64,000 nt of DNA, taken from positions 652,026 through 716,025 of the forward strand of contig NZ_JAGXJN010000001.1 of assembly GCF_019091455.1 (NCBI RefSeq), written 5' to 3'. The DNA is from Chitinophaga sp. GbtcB8. GTDB lineage: Bacteria > Bacteroidota > Bacteroidia > Chitinophagales > Chitinophagaceae. Below, one piece after another: positions 63,956-64,000 of this stretch (the first letter of the stretch is position 1; every line of letters begins with the position of its first letter). The translations under genes were made by a program, and so were the position numbers. A model generated the notes under the pieces. That model was not told the origin of the DNA. It worked only from the letters and a program-made list of their open reading frames with translations, and did not search any database.

Positions 63956-64000
63956 GACTCCGAAGCTCAGTGGGTGGGGCAGCTGACCCTTAATCAGGGG
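63956..64000 (+). tRNA. Partial tRNA-like sequence at window edge, possibly tRNA-Lys(CTT)
   Basis: GACTCCG, AA, GCTCAGTGGGTGGGGC, A, then CTGA-CCCTTAA-TCAG fit an acceptor arm, a D-arm (GCTC/GGGC with a GG in the loop) and the anticodon stem-loop with CTT as anticodon. Two universal positions deviate: U8 is A and U33 is C. The anticodon stem's outer pair is also mismatched. So it may be a degenerate tRNA or a misread alignment. The 3' half is outside the window. Confidence 0.45.

Overview
The window looks like chromosomal DNA of a member of the Bacteroidota, most likely family Chitinophagaceae (Chitinophaga-like). This is inferred from a SusC/SusD pair with an STN domain, a PorT-like type IX secretion (T9SS) protein overlapping the menaquinone methyltransferase gene, a C-terminal T9SS sorting domain on a DUF1501 protein, an atpDC pair separate from the other ATP synthase genes, and promoters of the Bacteroidota type (TTG, about 19-20 bp, TAnnTTTG). 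No phage, insertion sequence, CRISPR array or rRNA was recognised.

Layout. 0-5 kb (minus): fatty-acid oxidation enzyme FadN, a decayed ParE/RelE-type toxin beside an intact antitoxin, and MetG. 5-9.6 kb: LD-carboxypeptidase, an orphan histidine kinase followed by a ThiF/MoeB-like protein, a candidate small RNA, and YqgE. 9.6-11.6 kb: a nearly gene-free stretch with one small HTH gene. 11.6-19 kb: atpDC, a DUF6600 lipoprotein, a membrane coiled-coil protein, a GNAT-like protein and a hybrid kinase. 19-26 kb: dnaX with a nine-A slippery run, pyruvate dehydrogenase E2, a VOC protein, a GbsR/MarR regulator next to a broken SDR gene, and two small conserved proteins. 26-32 kb: EngB, MenG/UbiE, PorT, dihydroorotase, a short MutS-like ATPase. 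32-39 kb: AraC regulator, MauE-like membrane protein and small Cys-containing exported protein, convergent with SusD/SusC. 39-46 kb: YifB/ComM, aquaporin, an EF-G-like GTPase lacking the usual catalytic His, ABC exporter, DUF983. 46-56 kb: GH20 hexosaminidase, a tandem-repeat lipoprotein, a ZnuD-like TonB receptor with a small His-containing partner under a palindrome-covered promoter, and the DUF1501/DUF1800 pair. 56-64 kb: a small HTH gene divergent from a 63-codon ORF with shared TGTAGC operators, a DinB-like protein, two FtsX/MacB-type permeases, a thiolase and the start of a tRNA-like sequence.

Most genes are housekeeping or generic outer-membrane/nutrient functions. The most rewarding novel signals are small: (i) the dnaX A9 run, with stops immediately in both other frames, predicts a second shorter product (gamma); (ii) a TGCAAC-ttt-GTTGCA palindrome lies exactly over the -33 element of a candidate metal-uptake operon; (iii) the divergent HTH/63-codon unit has three operator-like sites and its own terminator; (iv) a roughly 145-nt candidate sRNA lies upstream of yqgE; (v) several intergenic inverted repeats are built from iterated 6-8-nt words, different words in different gaps but the same architecture; (vi) two genes (the toxin and the SDR) have lost an internal N-terminal piece by deletion. 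All functional names come from reading motifs by eye; no database search was possible.
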